A DNA stretch of 64,000 bases from JACKNG01 sp050184115 (GCA_050184115.1 JBFXAQ010000001.1:1178001-1242000), one strand, 5' to 3'; counted from the stretch's first letter, positions 17,489-26,768 are shown. Made by a program: numbers and translations. Notes: a model not told the origin generated them from the sequence alone.

Positions 17489-17502
17489 CTTGACCGTGGT
17501 CA
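17489..17502. promoter_or_regulatory. Short perfect palindrome between trxC and the cDPG synthetase-like gene
   Basis: TTGACC-GT-GGTCAA is a perfect 6-bp-arm palindrome in the 126-bp divergent intergenic region. It could be an operator; no regulator gene is adjacent. Confidence 0.25.
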
Positions 17503-17561
17503 ACGCGGGCATCGCGCGATTCGCCAGGCTGTCGCGGGCAAGCAAGGGGAGGTCAGCGGAC

Positions 17562-18911
17562 ATGGGTGGAGCCAGGGGCGCGCGGCGGGTCGTCATCCTC
17601 GGCGCCGCGGGGCGCGATTTCCACGATTTCAACACCGTCTTCCGCGACGACCCGGACTGCCACGTCGTCGCCTTCACGGCGACCCAGATACCGGACATCG
17701 CCGGGCGCCGCTACCCACCCGAACTGGCCGGGCCGCGCTACCCCGACGGCATCCCCGTGCGGCCCGCGGGCGAACTCGGGCGGATGCTCGCCGAGGAGCG
17801 CATCGACGAAGTGGTCTTCGCCTACAGCGACGTCGCCCACGCGACGGTCATGCACCAGGCCTCGCTCGCACTCGCCGCCGGCGCCGACTTCAGCCTGCTC
17901 GGACCGGGCCGCACCATGCTCCGTTCGCGCCTGCCGGTGATCGCGGTGTCGGCGGTGCGGACCGGTTGCGGCAAGTCCCAGGTCGCGCGCTGGCTGGCGC
18001 GCCGGCTGCGCGCGCGCGGCCTCACCCCGGCGGTGCTGCGCCACCCCATGCCCTACGGCGATCTCGCACGCCAGGCCGTGCAGCGCTTCGCCAGCGTCGA
18101 CGATCTCGACGCCGCCGCCTGCACCGTCGAGGAGCGCGAGGAATACGAACCGCACCTCGCGACCGGCTCGCTGGTCTTTGCCGGCGTCGACTACGCCGCC
18201 ATCCTCGCGCGCGCCGAGCAGGAGGCGGACGTCATCGTGTGGGACGGCGGCAACAACGATTTCCCCTTCGTGCGGCCGGACCTGCACGTGGTGCTGGTCG
18301 ACCCGCTGCGACCCGGCCATGAAACCAGTCATCACCCCGGCGAGGCCGTGCTGCGCATGGCCGACGTCGTGGTGGTGGCGAAGTGCGACGCGGCCGACGC
18401 CGCGGCGATCGACGCGGTGACGGTGGCGGCGCGCGCGGCCAATCCGCGCGCCGCGCTGGTCCACGGCGGTTCGCCGGTGACGCTCGACGACCCGCAGGCC
18501 GTCGCCGGCCGGCGCGTCCTGGTGGTCGAGGACGGCCCCACCCTCACCCACGGCGGCATGCCCTGGGGCGCCGGCCACGTCGCGACAGCGGCCATCGCAA
18601 CCTTGGTCGATCCGCGCGCGAGCGCGCACCCGGCCATCGCCGCCGTCTACCGCGACTACCCGCACATCGGCCCGGTGCTGCCGGCCGTCGGCTACTCGCC
18701 GGCGCAACTCGCCGCGCTGGCCGCGACCATCAACGCGAGCGCCGCCGAGGTGGTGGTGATGGCGACGCCCTGCGATCTCGCCCGCCTCGTGCGCCTCGAC
18801 AAGCCGGTGGAGCGGGCGCGCTACGAGTTCGCCGACCTCGACACCCCAGGGCTCGGCGCGCTGGTCGATGCGTTCGTCGACGAGCACGCGCTGCGACCCG
18901 GCGCGTCTTGA
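17562..18911 (+). CDS. Cyclic 2,3-diphosphoglycerate synthetase family protein
   Basis: This 449-residue P-loop protein resembles the archaeal cyclic 2,3-diphosphoglycerate synthetase family. The N-terminal part (VVILGAAGRDFHDFNTVF) is NAD-fold-like. A nucleotide-binding loop VRTGCGKSQ lies at about 133-140 and a Walker-B-like VIVWDGGNNDFPF follows. Archaeal members close 2,3-diphosphoglycerate with ATP, and bacterial homologues are not functionally assigned. The ATG at 17562 has a GGGGAGG ribosome site, making it better than upstream in-frame starts. No glycolytic gene is nearby to support the archaeal function. Confidence 0.75.
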   Translation: MGGARGARRVVILGAAGRDFHDFNTVFRDDPDCHVVAFTATQIPDIAGRRYPPELAGPRYPDGIPVRPAGELGRMLAEERIDEVVFAYSDVAHATVMHQASLALAAGADFSLLGPGRTMLRSRLPVIAVSAVRTGCGKSQVARWLARRLRARGLTPAVLRHPMPYGDLARQAVQRFASVDDLDAAACTVEEREEYEPHLATGSLVFAGVDYAAILARAEQEADVIVWDGGNNDFPFVRPDLHVVLVDPLRPGHETSHHPGEAVLRMADVVVVAKCDAADAAAIDAVTVAARAANPRAALVHGGSPVTLDDPQAVAGRRVLVVEDGPTLTHGGMPWGAGHVATAAIATLVDPRASAHPAIAAVYRDYPHIGPVLPAVGYSPAQLAALAATINASAAEVVVMATPCDLARLVRLDKPVERARYEFADLDTPGLGALVDAFVDEHALRPGAS

Positions 18912-18920
18912 GGGCAGCCG

Positions 18921-21900
18921 CTAACCGGCGGTCGTGACCCGCGCGAGGTAGTCGTCGAAACCGATCACCGTGCCGTCGGCGCCGAGGGCGTCGCGCAGCA
19001 CCTCGAACAGGAACGGCGCGTCGGCGCTGGCGCAGAGGATGCGGGTGTGCGGCTCGTGACCCGCGAACTGCCACAGCGCGGCGTTGCAGTGAGCGAAGCG
19101 CACCTGCGCCCAGAAGGGGCCGTCGAGGGCGAGCGGCGTGGCACAGAACTCCTCGACGAGCGTACGCCGTGCCGTGCCGCCGAGCGCGAACTCGGCCATC
19201 TCCGGCGACAGGACCAGGGTGTCGCCGTCGCGGCCGTCGGGCGCGTCGAAGAGCGCCGTGTCGAGCGGCCGCACGGCATCGATGACGAGGTACTGGTCGA
19301 GATGACTGCGCACGACGAGGCCGCCGTCGCCCCAGGCCAGGCTGTCCTGCACGCCTGACGGCACCGGCGCGCCGTGGCGACGCAGCCAGTCGGCCGCGCC
19401 ACGGCCGACCACCAGTCGCCGCCGCAGGGCACTCAGATCGGCGAGGTAGGTCTTGGTATCGGTGCCGTGGCGGGCGCGGGCGGCGATGCGCAGACCGGCG
19501 CGCTCGTCGACCTCGAGCCCGCTGTCGCCGAGTATCGCCAGCGCCGGGCTGCGGCGCGCGAGCGCGGGCGGGCCGTCGCCGCGCGCCGCGGTCGGCAGCG
19601 CGGCATCGCCTGCGTTCTGCCGCGTGTTGCCCGGATCGTGGAACGGCAGCGCGCAGACCTCGACCAGGCGAGTACCGCCCGCGGCGAGGCGCACGGCGAG
19701 CTGCGTGCCCGGCGCGGCGAGCCGGCTCTCGACCATGGCGAGGCCGACGGTGCGCTCGAGCAGCGGGCTCGGCGCGACGCTCGTGAGGCGCCCGGCGATG
19801 CGCTGACCGTCGATGACGAGCAGGCATTCGGCGAGCTCGGCGGCGGCGTCGAGCGGCGCGGTGAAACCGACCAGCGTGCGCGCCGTGCGCCCGGCCAGCA
19901 GGCCGAGGGCGTGGCGGCCGAGGAAGCGCGAGCCGTCGCGCCGCAGCGCACGGCCGAGCCCGATCTCGTGCGGGTTGGTCGTGCCGTCGGTGTCCTGGCC
20001 GACGATGCAATGACCCTTCTCCAGGCGCAGCAGGCGCTGGGCGTCGACGCCGAAAGGCGCGATGCCGTGACCTTCTCCGGCCGCCAGCAGGCTTTCCCAC
20101 ACGTGCCACAGCGCGCTCGCCGCGACATGGATCTCGTAACCGAGTTCGCCGACGAAGCCGACCCGCATCACCCGCGCGGCGACCCCGGCGACCTCGCCCT
20201 CGCGCAGCGCGAGGTAGGGGAAGTCGGCGTGGCCAAGGGCGAGGTCGGTCAGCGGTGCCAGCACCGCGCGCGCGGCCGGCCCCGCGAGGTTGAGCGCGCC
20301 GCAGGCCTGGGTGCGATCGACGATGGCGACGTCGAGGTCGAGCTGGGCGGCGAACAGTTCGAGCTGGCGCACGACGTGGGCGGCCTGCGTGGTGGTCGTG
20401 GTCAGGTAGTAGTGATCGGCGGCGAGCCGCCCGCACACGCCGTCGTCGACCAGGGTGCCGCTGCCGTCGACCATGAACACGTAGCGCGTCATGCCGTCTT
20501 CGAGGCGGGTGAAGGAACACGGGTAGGCGTAGTCGAGCAGGGCGCGCGCGTCGCGGCCGAACAGTTCGACCTTGCCCAAGGTCGAGACGTCGATGAGGCC
20601 GACCCGTTCGCGCACCGCGCGGTACTCCGCCTCGACACGGGCGCGCGGCTCGCCGGCGCCGTAATGCATCGGCCGCAGCCAGGCGCCGGCTTCCTTCATA
20701 TGTGCGCCGGCGGCGCGGTGCCAGGCGTCGAGCGGGGTGCGCGCGGCGTGGCGCAGGCGCCGCCCGGCCAGCGCGGCGAGCGGCACCGGCTGCACGAAGG
20801 GGCGCGGGGTGGTGATGCCGATATCGGCGACCGTGCTGTTCCGCGCGGCCGCGAGCAGGCGGATGCCGTTGACGTTCGACACCTTGCCCTGGCTCGGGCC
20901 CATGCCGAGCGTCGAGTAGCGCTTGAGGAGCTCGATCGAATCGAAGCCCTCGCGGATGGCGGTGGTGAGATCGCGCGTGGTGAGGTCCTCGTCGAAATCG
21001 ACGAAGGCCTTGTCCCGGCCGGCCGTCATCGCAGGCGCGGCGTGGATGGGGTAGGGGTGCGCAACCGGTTCAGCGGCGGGCGCCGGCCGGGCGGCGGGCG
21101 CCGGCGCCGCGGCCGAACCGAGCGTCGCAAGTGCCGCCGTTGCGGCAAAGCGGCCATCGGCGACACGCCCGGCGAAGTCGAACACGCCGTTGACCGAACC
21201 GGCCGCGAAGATCCCGGGCGGCAGGTCCCGCGGCAGGTGCATGCTGAGGCGCTCGTCGTAGTGCAGGCGGCTGCCGGCCTGCACCAGCAGGCCCGCGGCC
21301 GGCGCCACGCCGACGGCCATCAGGAGGCCGTCGCATTCGAGCGTGTGCGCGGCCCCGCCCACCGCGACGTCGAGTGCCGCGAGTTCGCCGCGCCGTGCGT
21401 GGGTCCCGGTCAACTGTGCGCCCGTGATGACCTCGAGCCCGGCGCCGCGCGCGTGGTCGATGGCGGCCCGGCGGGCGGCGCCGTCGTCGAGGTCGACCAC
21501 GGTGTCGATGGCGAGCCCGGCGTCGCGGAGTGCCAGTGCCTGGCGGTAGGCGTCGGCATGCCCGGCGATGACGACGCCGCGTTCGAACGGCCTGACGGCA
21601 TAGCAGTGGGCGAGGCGTGCGGCGGCGCCGGCGAGCATCACCCCGGGCCGGTCGTTGTCGGGGAACACGGCCGGCTGTTCGTAGACGCCGCTCGCGACGA
21701 TCACGCTCCGTGCGTGGACCAGCACGATGCCGCCGTCGCCGACCACGGCGACGCAATGGTCGGCATAGCAGGCGCTGGCGACGTGTTCGTCAAGGATTGT
21801 CACGTGCGGGGTGGCCTCGAGACGCGCCAGCAAGTCGTCGCGGAAGGCGCGGCCCTCGTCGCTCGTGGCGTCGCGGTGGTTGAGACTGCCGCCCGGTCGC

Positions 21901-22490
21901 GGGTTCTCGTCGACCAGGATGGTCGTCGCGCCGCGTGCGGCCAGCTCGTCGGCCGCGGCGAGGCCGGCGGCGCCGGCGCCGATCACCAGCACGTCGCACC
22001 AGGCGTGGCGGCGCGGCAGGCGCGGGGTGCTGCCGGCCGTCGGCAGGCGGCCGAGCCCGGCCGCATGGCGGATGAGCTTCTCCCACCACGGGAAGGCCCG
22101 GCGCGGACGGTGGAAGGCCTTGTAGTAGAAGCCGACCGGCAGCACCGGCGCGAAGAGTCCGAGCACGCGGCCGGCATCGTGGCGCAGCCCGCCCCAGGTG
22201 TTGACTGCCCGGTAGACGGCGCCCGGGACGGGGCGGCTGACGTCGGCGCGGATGTTGGTCGCCTGCTCGGTCTCGACCAGCACGTTGGCGTCGTGGTTGG
22301 CGAACGACAGCACGCCGCGCGGGCGGTGGTACTTGAAGCTCCGCGCGAGCGTGCGCCGGCCGCTGGCGAGGAGTGCGCTGGTGATGACGTCGCCGTCGAA
22401 AGCCTCGACGGTCTCGCCTTCGAACGCGAAACTGAAACGCGTGCGGCGGTCGATCCACTCGCCGTCGCGGGGCGGCAGGCGACCGCTCAT
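18921..22490 (-). CDS. mgdC: N-methylglutamate dehydrogenase subunit C with fused gamma-like (MgdD) domain
   Basis: This 1189-residue protein is SoxA-type. Residues 15-100 match the ferredoxin-like N-terminal domain, without cysteines. Residues 165-460 form a pyridine-nucleotide/FAD domain (GAGAAG at 171-176, then VDENPRPGG). Residues 570-955 are a GcvT-like folate-binding domain (RPMHYGAGEPRARVE; GFVGELGYEIHV; LRLEKGHCIVGQDTDGTTNP). SoxA/MgdC proteins normally end near residue 960. The extra 230 residues (AFALGGTARRTLVEE-type motifs at about 1098-1114) resemble the separate SoxG/MgdD subunit, and no mgdD gene follows. The start overlaps the mgdB stop by four bases. It should oxidise N-methylglutamate and pass the C1 unit to tetrahydrofolate. 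Confidence 0.88.
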   Translation of the reverse strand: MSGRLPPRDGEWIDRRTRFSFAFEGETVEAFDGDVITSALLASGRRTLARSFKYHRPRGVLSFANHDANVLVETEQATNIRADVSRPVPGAVYRAVNTWGGLRHDAGRVLGLFAPVLPVGFYYKAFHRPRRAFPWWEKLIRHAAGLGRLPTAGSTPRLPRRHAWCDVLVIGAGAAGLAAADELAARGATTILVDENPRPGGSLNHRDATSDEGRAFRDDLLARLEATPHVTILDEHVASACYADHCVAVVGDGGIVLVHARSVIVASGVYEQPAVFPDNDRPGVMLAGAAARLAHCYAVRPFERGVVIAGHADAYRQALALRDAGLAIDTVVDLDDGAARRAAIDHARGAGLEVITGAQLTGTHARRGELAALDVAVGGAAHTLECDGLLMAVGVAPAAGLLVQAGSRLHYDERLSMHLPRDLPPGIFAAGSVNGVFDFAGRVADGRFAATAALATLGSAAAPAPAARPAPAAEPVAHPYPIHAAPAMTAGRDKAFVDFDEDLTTRDLTTAIREGFDSIELLKRYSTLGMGPSQGKVSNVNGIRLLAAARNSTVADIGITTPRPFVQPVPLAALAGRRLRHAARTPLDAWHRAAGAHMKEAGAWLRPMHYGAGEPRARVEAEYRAVRERVGLIDVSTLGKVELFGRDARALLDYAYPCSFTRLEDGMTRYVFMVDGSGTLVDDGVCGRLAADHYYLTTTTTQAAHVVRQLELFAAQLDLDVAIVDRTQACGALNLAGPAARAVLAPLTDLALGHADFPYLALREGEVAGVAARVMRVGFVGELGYEIHVAASALWHVWESLLAAGEGHGIAPFGVDAQRLLRLEKGHCIVGQDTDGTTNPHEIGLGRALRRDGSRFLGRHALGLLAGRTARTLVGFTAPLDAAAELAECLLVIDGQRIAGRLTSVAPSPLLERTVGLAMVESRLAAPGTQLAVRLAAGGTRLVEVCALPFHDPGNTRQNAGDAALPTAARGDGPPALARRSPALAILGDSGLEVDERAGLRIAARARHGTDTKTYLADLSALRRRLVVGRGAADWLRRHGAPVPSGVQDSLAWGDGGLVVRSHLDQYLVIDAVRPLDTALFDAPDGRDGDTLVLSPEMAEFALGGTARRTLVEEFCATPLALDGPFWAQVRFAHCNAALWQFAGHEPHTRILCASADAPFLFEVLRDALGADGTVIGFDDYLARVTTAG

Positions 22491-22741
22491 GGCGGCGCGC
22501 CGCGCGCGGCTTCGACGGCGAGCACCTGGTCGCTGCCGGTATCCCGGCGGACCTTGAACCACAGCCGTGTCGGCAGGTGGTACCACCACTCGACGCGCTC
22601 GCGCGGCACGCTCCTGCGCGCGTAGACCCAGCGCGCGACCGCGTCTGGCGCGAGTTCGGCCGGTTCCGGTTCGAGCACCCCGGCCTGGGCGAACTCGGTG
22701 TAGGGGCGACGGCCGAGGCCGGGAAAATCGGCGTACTTCAT
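22487..22741 (-). CDS. mgdB: N-methylglutamate dehydrogenase subunit B (SoxD-like), lacking zinc cysteines
   Basis: This 84-residue protein has the position and overall pattern of SoxD/MgdB, the small delta subunit: an N-terminal turn, RPYTEF, and WWYHLPTRLWFKVRRDT near the end. SoxD proteins usually bind zinc through a CPxCG motif and a later H-x3-C. Here the sequence reads FPGLG and YHLPT, so only the histidine survives and the protein has no cysteine at all. It overlaps mgdC by four bases and follows mgdA by 19. Assignment rests on context and the C-terminal match. Confidence 0.82.
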   Translation of the reverse strand: MKYADFPGLGRRPYTEFAQAGVLEPEPAELAPDAVARWVYARRSVPRERVEWWYHLPTRLWFKVRRDTGSDQVLAVEAARGAPP

Positions 22742-22760
22742 GACGCTGGCAGCCCGGTCC

Positions 22761-24002
22761 TCAATGCCCGATCGCCGCCGCGCCCTTCTCGCCGACGAGG
22801 CGGAAGTCGTCGAAGCGGCGCAGGTTGAACGGCGCGATGAGGTCGTGGTCGCGGCCGCGCGCGATGGTCGCCGCCATGGTCTTGCCGCTGATCGGCGTGG
22901 CCTTGAAGCCCCAGGTGCCCCAGCCCGCGTCGAGGTAGAACCCGTCGACCGGCGTGGTGCCCATGACCGGGGCGAAGTCGGGGGTCATGTCGGCCATGCC
23001 GGCCCACTGGCGGTTGACCTTGAGCGCGGCCATGGCCGGGAAGAGGTCGAGGATCTGGTCGGCCAGGCCGCTGACGAACTCGAAGGTCGAACGGCGCTGG
23101 TGGACTTCGAGCGGATCGAGCGCGGCGCCCATCACCATCTCGCCGCGCGCGCTCTGGCTGACGTAGATGTGCAGCGAGCCCGACACGATGATGGTGTCGA
23201 GCCAGGGTTTGACTGGCTCGGTCACGCAGGCCTGCAGCGGGAAGATCTCGATCGGGCTGTCGAGGCCGACCATGGCCAGCACCCGCGGCGTCTCGCCGGC
23301 GACCGCGCTCAGCACGCAGCCGGCGCCGACGCGCCCGCGCGTGGTCTCGACCCCGGTCACGCGGCCGGCGCTGGTCGTGATCGCGGTGACCGCCGTGTGC
23401 TGGTGGATCTCGACCCCGCGCTGCACGGCCCCGCGCGCGTAACCCCAGGCCACGGCGTCGTGGCGGGCGACGGCGCCGGGCGCGTGGTAGAGCGCGCCCT
23501 CGACGGCGTGGTTGCCGCCGCAGGCGAGGTCGATGCCGGGGATGGCGCGACCGACGGCGTCGGCGTCGACCACCTCGCTGTCGATGCCGTAATGCTTGTT
23601 GACCTCGGCGCGCCAGCGCGCGGTGCGCAGGGTCGACTCGTTGTGGGCCAGCGTGTAGTGGCCGCGCTCGGAGTAGAAGATGTTGGTGTCGAGTTCGAGC
23701 GAGAGATCGCGGAACAGCGCGAGGCTCGCGTCGTAGAACGCCACGCCCTCCGGGGTGAGGTAGTTCGAGCGGATGATGGTGGTGTTGCGCCCGGTGTTGC
23801 CGCCGCCGAGGTAGCTGCGATCGAGCACGGCGACATTGGTGATGCCGTGATCGCGGGCGAGGTAGTAGGCGCAGGCCAGGCCGTGGCCGCCGGCGCCAAT
23901 GATGACGACGTCGTAGTGGTCGCGCAGCGGCCGCGGCGTGCCGAACCAGGGTTGCTCGGCGTGGTCCTCGACGAAGGCGTACTTGAGCAGGCGAATCGAC
24001 AC
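22761..24002 (-). CDS. mgdA: N-methylglutamate dehydrogenase subunit A (SoxB-like FAD protein)
   Basis: This is a 413-residue DAO-family flavoprotein. The dinucleotide-binding motif VVIIGAGGHGLACAYYLA lies at about 32-49, followed by LDRSYLGGGNTGRNTTIIRS. The C-terminal FAD-contact segment is GFYLDAGWGTWGFKATPISG. It matches the beta subunit of heterotetrameric sarcosine oxidase, which binds the amine and FAD. In the presence of gmaS and mgsABC, the substrate is inferred to be N-methylglutamate. It begins six bases after the gmaS stop codon. Confidence 0.9.
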   Translation of the reverse strand: MSIRLLKYAFVEDHAEQPWFGTPRPLRDHYDVVIIGAGGHGLACAYYLARDHGITNVAVLDRSYLGGGNTGRNTTIIRSNYLTPEGVAFYDASLALFRDLSLELDTNIFYSERGHYTLAHNESTLRTARWRAEVNKHYGIDSEVVDADAVGRAIPGIDLACGGNHAVEGALYHAPGAVARHDAVAWGYARGAVQRGVEIHQHTAVTAITTSAGRVTGVETTRGRVGAGCVLSAVAGETPRVLAMVGLDSPIEIFPLQACVTEPVKPWLDTIIVSGSLHIYVSQSARGEMVMGAALDPLEVHQRRSTFEFVSGLADQILDLFPAMAALKVNRQWAGMADMTPDFAPVMGTTPVDGFYLDAGWGTWGFKATPISGKTMAATIARGRDHDLIAPFNLRRFDDFRLVGEKGAAAIGH

Positions 24003-24008
24003 GCTTGC

Positions 24009-25316
24009 TCAGCAATCCAGCGTGTTCTGCCGTTCCCACTCGCTGAGATGAGCGGTGTAGGCGAGCCAGTCCTGCATCTTGAGCTTGATGTAGGAATCGA
24101 TGACCTCGCTGCCCCAGGCTTCCTGCAGCGGCTTGTTCTTCTCCAGCAGGCGCAGCGCGTCGTAGAGCGTCGCCGGCAGGCGCGGTGCGGACTTTATCTT
24201 GTGCCCGTCGACGTACATGTTTACGTGCGTCGGCGCGCCCGGATCGCGCTGGTGGGCGATGCCGTCGAGGCCGGCGGCGAGCACCGCGGCCTGCGACAGG
24301 TAGGGATTGGTCGAGCCGTCCATCAGGCGCAGTTCGAAGCGGCCCGCATCGGGTACACGGATCATGTGCGTGCGGTTGTTGCCGGCGTAGGTCACGGCAT
24401 TGGGCGACCAGGTCGCGCCCGAGGTCGTGACCGGCGCGTTGATGCGCTTGTAGCTGTTGACGGTGGGGTTGAACACCGCGCACAAGGCGGTGGCGCTGTG
24501 CATGATGCCGCCGAGGAACTGGTAGGCGAGTTTCGACAGGCCGAGGTCGTCCTGCTTGTCGAGGAAGAGGTTGCGCCGCCCGGCCTTGTCCCACACCGAG
24601 ACATGGGTGTGGCAGCCGTTGCCGGTGAGGTTGACGAAGGGCTTGGGCATGAAGGTCGCGCGGTAGCCGTGCTGCTCGGCGAGCGTCTTGACCATGTACT
24701 TGAAGAAGACGTGGCGATCGGCGGTGACCAGGGCGTCGTCGTAGTCCCAGTTCATCTCGAACTGGCCGTTGGCGTCCTCGTGGTCGTTCTGGTACGGACC
24801 CCAGCCGAGCTTCAGCATGGCATCGCAGATGTCGCGGATCACCGGCAGGCGGCGCATCAGCGCCTGCTGGTCGTAGCAGGGCTTGGCCTGGCGATCGGCC
24901 GGGTCGGAGATGTCGCTCGCGTCGGCGTTGACGAGGAAGTACTCGCACTCGACCCCGGTCTTCATGCGGTAGCCCTGCGCGGCGGCGGCTGCGACCTGGC
25001 GCTTGAGCACCGTGCGTGGCGCGGCCTCGACCTCCTTGCCGTCCATCCAGAGATCGGCCGCGACCCAGCCGATGGCGGGGTTCCACGGCAGCTGCACCAG
25101 GCTCGCCGGGTCGGGCACGGCGAACAGGTCGGGGTCGGCCGGGGTCATGTCGAGCCACGTGGCGAAACCGGCAAAGCCGGCGCCGTTGCGCTGCATGGCC
25201 TTGATCGCCGCGGCCGGCACGAGCTTGGCCCGCAACACGCCGAAGAGGTCGACGTAGCTGATCAGGAAGTACTCGATGCCGCGGTTCTTCGCGACCTGGG
25301 CGAGATCGGTGGCCAT
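24009..25316 (-). CDS. gmaS: Gamma-glutamylmethylamide synthetase
   Basis: This is a 435-residue glutamine-synthetase-fold enzyme that condenses glutamate with methylamine using ATP. The GS metal and substrate motifs are present (VECEYFLVN; NDHEDANGQFEMNWDY; NGCHTHVSVWD; DAGRFELRLMDGSTNPYL). The stretches HEDANGQFEMNWDYDDALVT and ATFMPKPF are those I associate with GmaS rather than ordinary glutamine synthetase. It sits between mgsC (22-bp gap) and mgdA (6-bp gap), the usual place for gmaS. It is diagnostic for the pathway. Confidence 0.93.
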   Translation of the reverse strand: MATDLAQVAKNRGIEYFLISYVDLFGVLRAKLVPAAAIKAMQRNGAGFAGFATWLDMTPADPDLFAVPDPASLVQLPWNPAIGWVAADLWMDGKEVEAAPRTVLKRQVAAAAAQGYRMKTGVECEYFLVNADASDISDPADRQAKPCYDQQALMRRLPVIRDICDAMLKLGWGPYQNDHEDANGQFEMNWDYDDALVTADRHVFFKYMVKTLAEQHGYRATFMPKPFVNLTGNGCHTHVSVWDKAGRRNLFLDKQDDLGLSKLAYQFLGGIMHSATALCAVFNPTVNSYKRINAPVTTSGATWSPNAVTYAGNNRTHMIRVPDAGRFELRLMDGSTNPYLSQAAVLAAGLDGIAHQRDPGAPTHVNMYVDGHKIKSAPRLPATLYDALRLLEKNKPLQEAWGSEVIDSYIKLKMQDWLAYTAHLSEWERQNTLDC

Positions 25317-25338
25317 GCGCCGGTCCTCCGTCGTGGTG

Positions 25339-26703
25339 TTAGAACGAGCCCTGGCCCGGGATCCAGTCGGTGCCGGCGAGCGGCACCTTCGCCATCGCGG
25401 CCGCCTCGATGGTCAGCGCGACGAGATCCTCGGGCTCGAGGTTGTGCACGTCGCTCTTGCCACAGGCGCGCGCCAGCGTCTGCGTCTCGAGCGTGAGCAC
25501 GTTGAGGTAGTTGGCCAGGCGGCGCCCGCCGGCGACGGGGTCGAAGCGCGCGGCGAGCGCCTCGTCCTGGGTCGAGATGCCGGCCGGGTCGCGGCCCTCG
25601 TGCCAGTCGTCGTAGAAGCCGGCGGCGCTGCCGAGCGCGCGGTACTCGTCGTCGTACTCGGGGCTGTTGTCGCCGAGCGCGATCAGCGCGGCGACGCCGA
25701 TGGAGACGGCATCGGCGCCCATGGCGAGCGCCTTGGCGACGTCCGCCCCGCTGCGGATACCGCCGGAGACGACGAGTTGCACCTTGCGGTGCATGTCGAG
25801 TTCGCGCAGTGCCTCCACGGCCTGGCGCAGCGCCGGTAGCGTGGGGATGCCGACGTGCTCGATGAAGACGTCCTGGGTCGCGGCAGTGCCGCCCTGCATG
25901 CCGTCGAGGACGATGACGTCCGCGCCGGCCTTCACCGCCAGCGCGGTGTCGTAGTACGAACGCGCGGCGCCGATCTTGATGAACACAGGCTTCTCCCAGT
26001 TGGTGATCTCGCGCAGTTCCTCGATCTTGATCTTGAGGTCGTCGGGGCCGGTCCAGTCGGGATGACGGCAGGCGCTGCGCTGGTCGATACCCTTGGGCAG
26101 GTCGCGCATGGTGGCGACGCGATCGGAGATCTTCTGCCCGAGCAGCATGCCGCCGCCGCCGGGCTTGGCGCCCTGGCCGACGACCACCTCGATGGCGTCG
26201 GCGCGGCGGAGGTCGTTCGGGTTCATGCCGTAGCGCGAGGGCAGCAACTGGTAGACCAGCAGCTGCGAGTGCGCGCGCTCTTCCGGCGTCATGCCGCCGT
26301 CTCCGGTGGTGGTGCTGGTGCCGGCGAGCGTCGCGCCGCGGCCGAGTGCCTCCTTGGCCGGCCCGGACAGGGCGCCGAAGCTCATGCCCGCGATGGTGAC
26401 GGGAATCTTCAGTTCCAGCGGCTTCGAGGCGAAACGCGTGCCGAGCGTCACGGCCGTGTCGCACTTCTCGCGGTAACCCTCCAGCGGGTAGCGCGACATG
26501 CTCGCGCCGAGGAACAGCAGGTCGTCGAAGCACGGCACGCGGCGCTTGGCGCCAAAACCGCGGATGTCGTAGATGCCGGTCGCGGCGGCGCGCTGGATCT
26601 CGGCGATGACGGCACGCGGGAAGGTCGCCGATTCGCGCAGCGCCGGCGACACCGGCGGCTGGGCGGCGCCCTTGCGGCGCTTGCGTTTCGGTTTAGCCGG
26701 CAT
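25339..26703 (-). CDS. mgsC: N-methylglutamate synthase subunit C (glutamate synthase FMN domain)
   Basis: This 454-residue protein corresponds to the FMN-binding central domain of glutamate synthase as a free-standing subunit. Key features are the KIPVTIAGMSFGALSGPAKE strand, the TSTTTGDGGMTPEE loop, the glycine-rich GQGAKPGGGGML motif and the FMN/iron-sulfur region VVSGGIRSGADVAKALAMGA. The basic lysine/arginine N-terminus (PAKPKRKRRKG) is unusual. With MgsA and MgsB it is expected to form N-methylglutamate from gamma-glutamylmethylamide and 2-oxoglutarate. It lies 65 bases after mgsB. Confidence 0.9.
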   Translation of the reverse strand: MPAKPKRKRRKGAAQPPVSPALRESATFPRAVIAEIQRAAATGIYDIRGFGAKRRVPCFDDLLFLGASMSRYPLEGYREKCDTAVTLGTRFASKPLELKIPVTIAGMSFGALSGPAKEALGRGATLAGTSTTTGDGGMTPEERAHSQLLVYQLLPSRYGMNPNDLRRADAIEVVVGQGAKPGGGGMLLGQKISDRVATMRDLPKGIDQRSACRHPDWTGPDDLKIKIEELREITNWEKPVFIKIGAARSYYDTALAVKAGADVIVLDGMQGGTAATQDVFIEHVGIPTLPALRQAVEALRELDMHRKVQLVVSGGIRSGADVAKALAMGADAVSIGVAALIALGDNSPEYDDEYRALGSAAGFYDDWHEGRDPAGISTQDEALAARFDPVAGGRRLANYLNVLTLETQTLARACGKSDVHNLEPEDLVALTIEAAAMAKVPLAGTDWIPGQGSF

Positions 26704-26768
26704 GGCTCACACCCCTCCTGCTGCGGTAGCGCGATCGCTTCGCGACGAACACGTGTGAGACATGCGGA

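Noticed and set aside
19374..22625. A 1083-codon open frame antisense to mgdC, and similar long frames opposite the mgdA-gmaS region (22740-25496).
   Set aside because: In DNA of this GC content, antisense frames of real genes stay open for long distances. Their translations lack protein-like patterns, whereas the minus strand encodes recognisable families throughout.
18921..24002. Heterotetrameric sarcosine oxidase (soxBDAG).
   Set aside because: The subunits are homologous, but the linked gmaS and split glutamate-synthase genes in canonical order point to N-methylglutamate dehydrogenase. Sarcosine oxidation as a side activity cannot be excluded.
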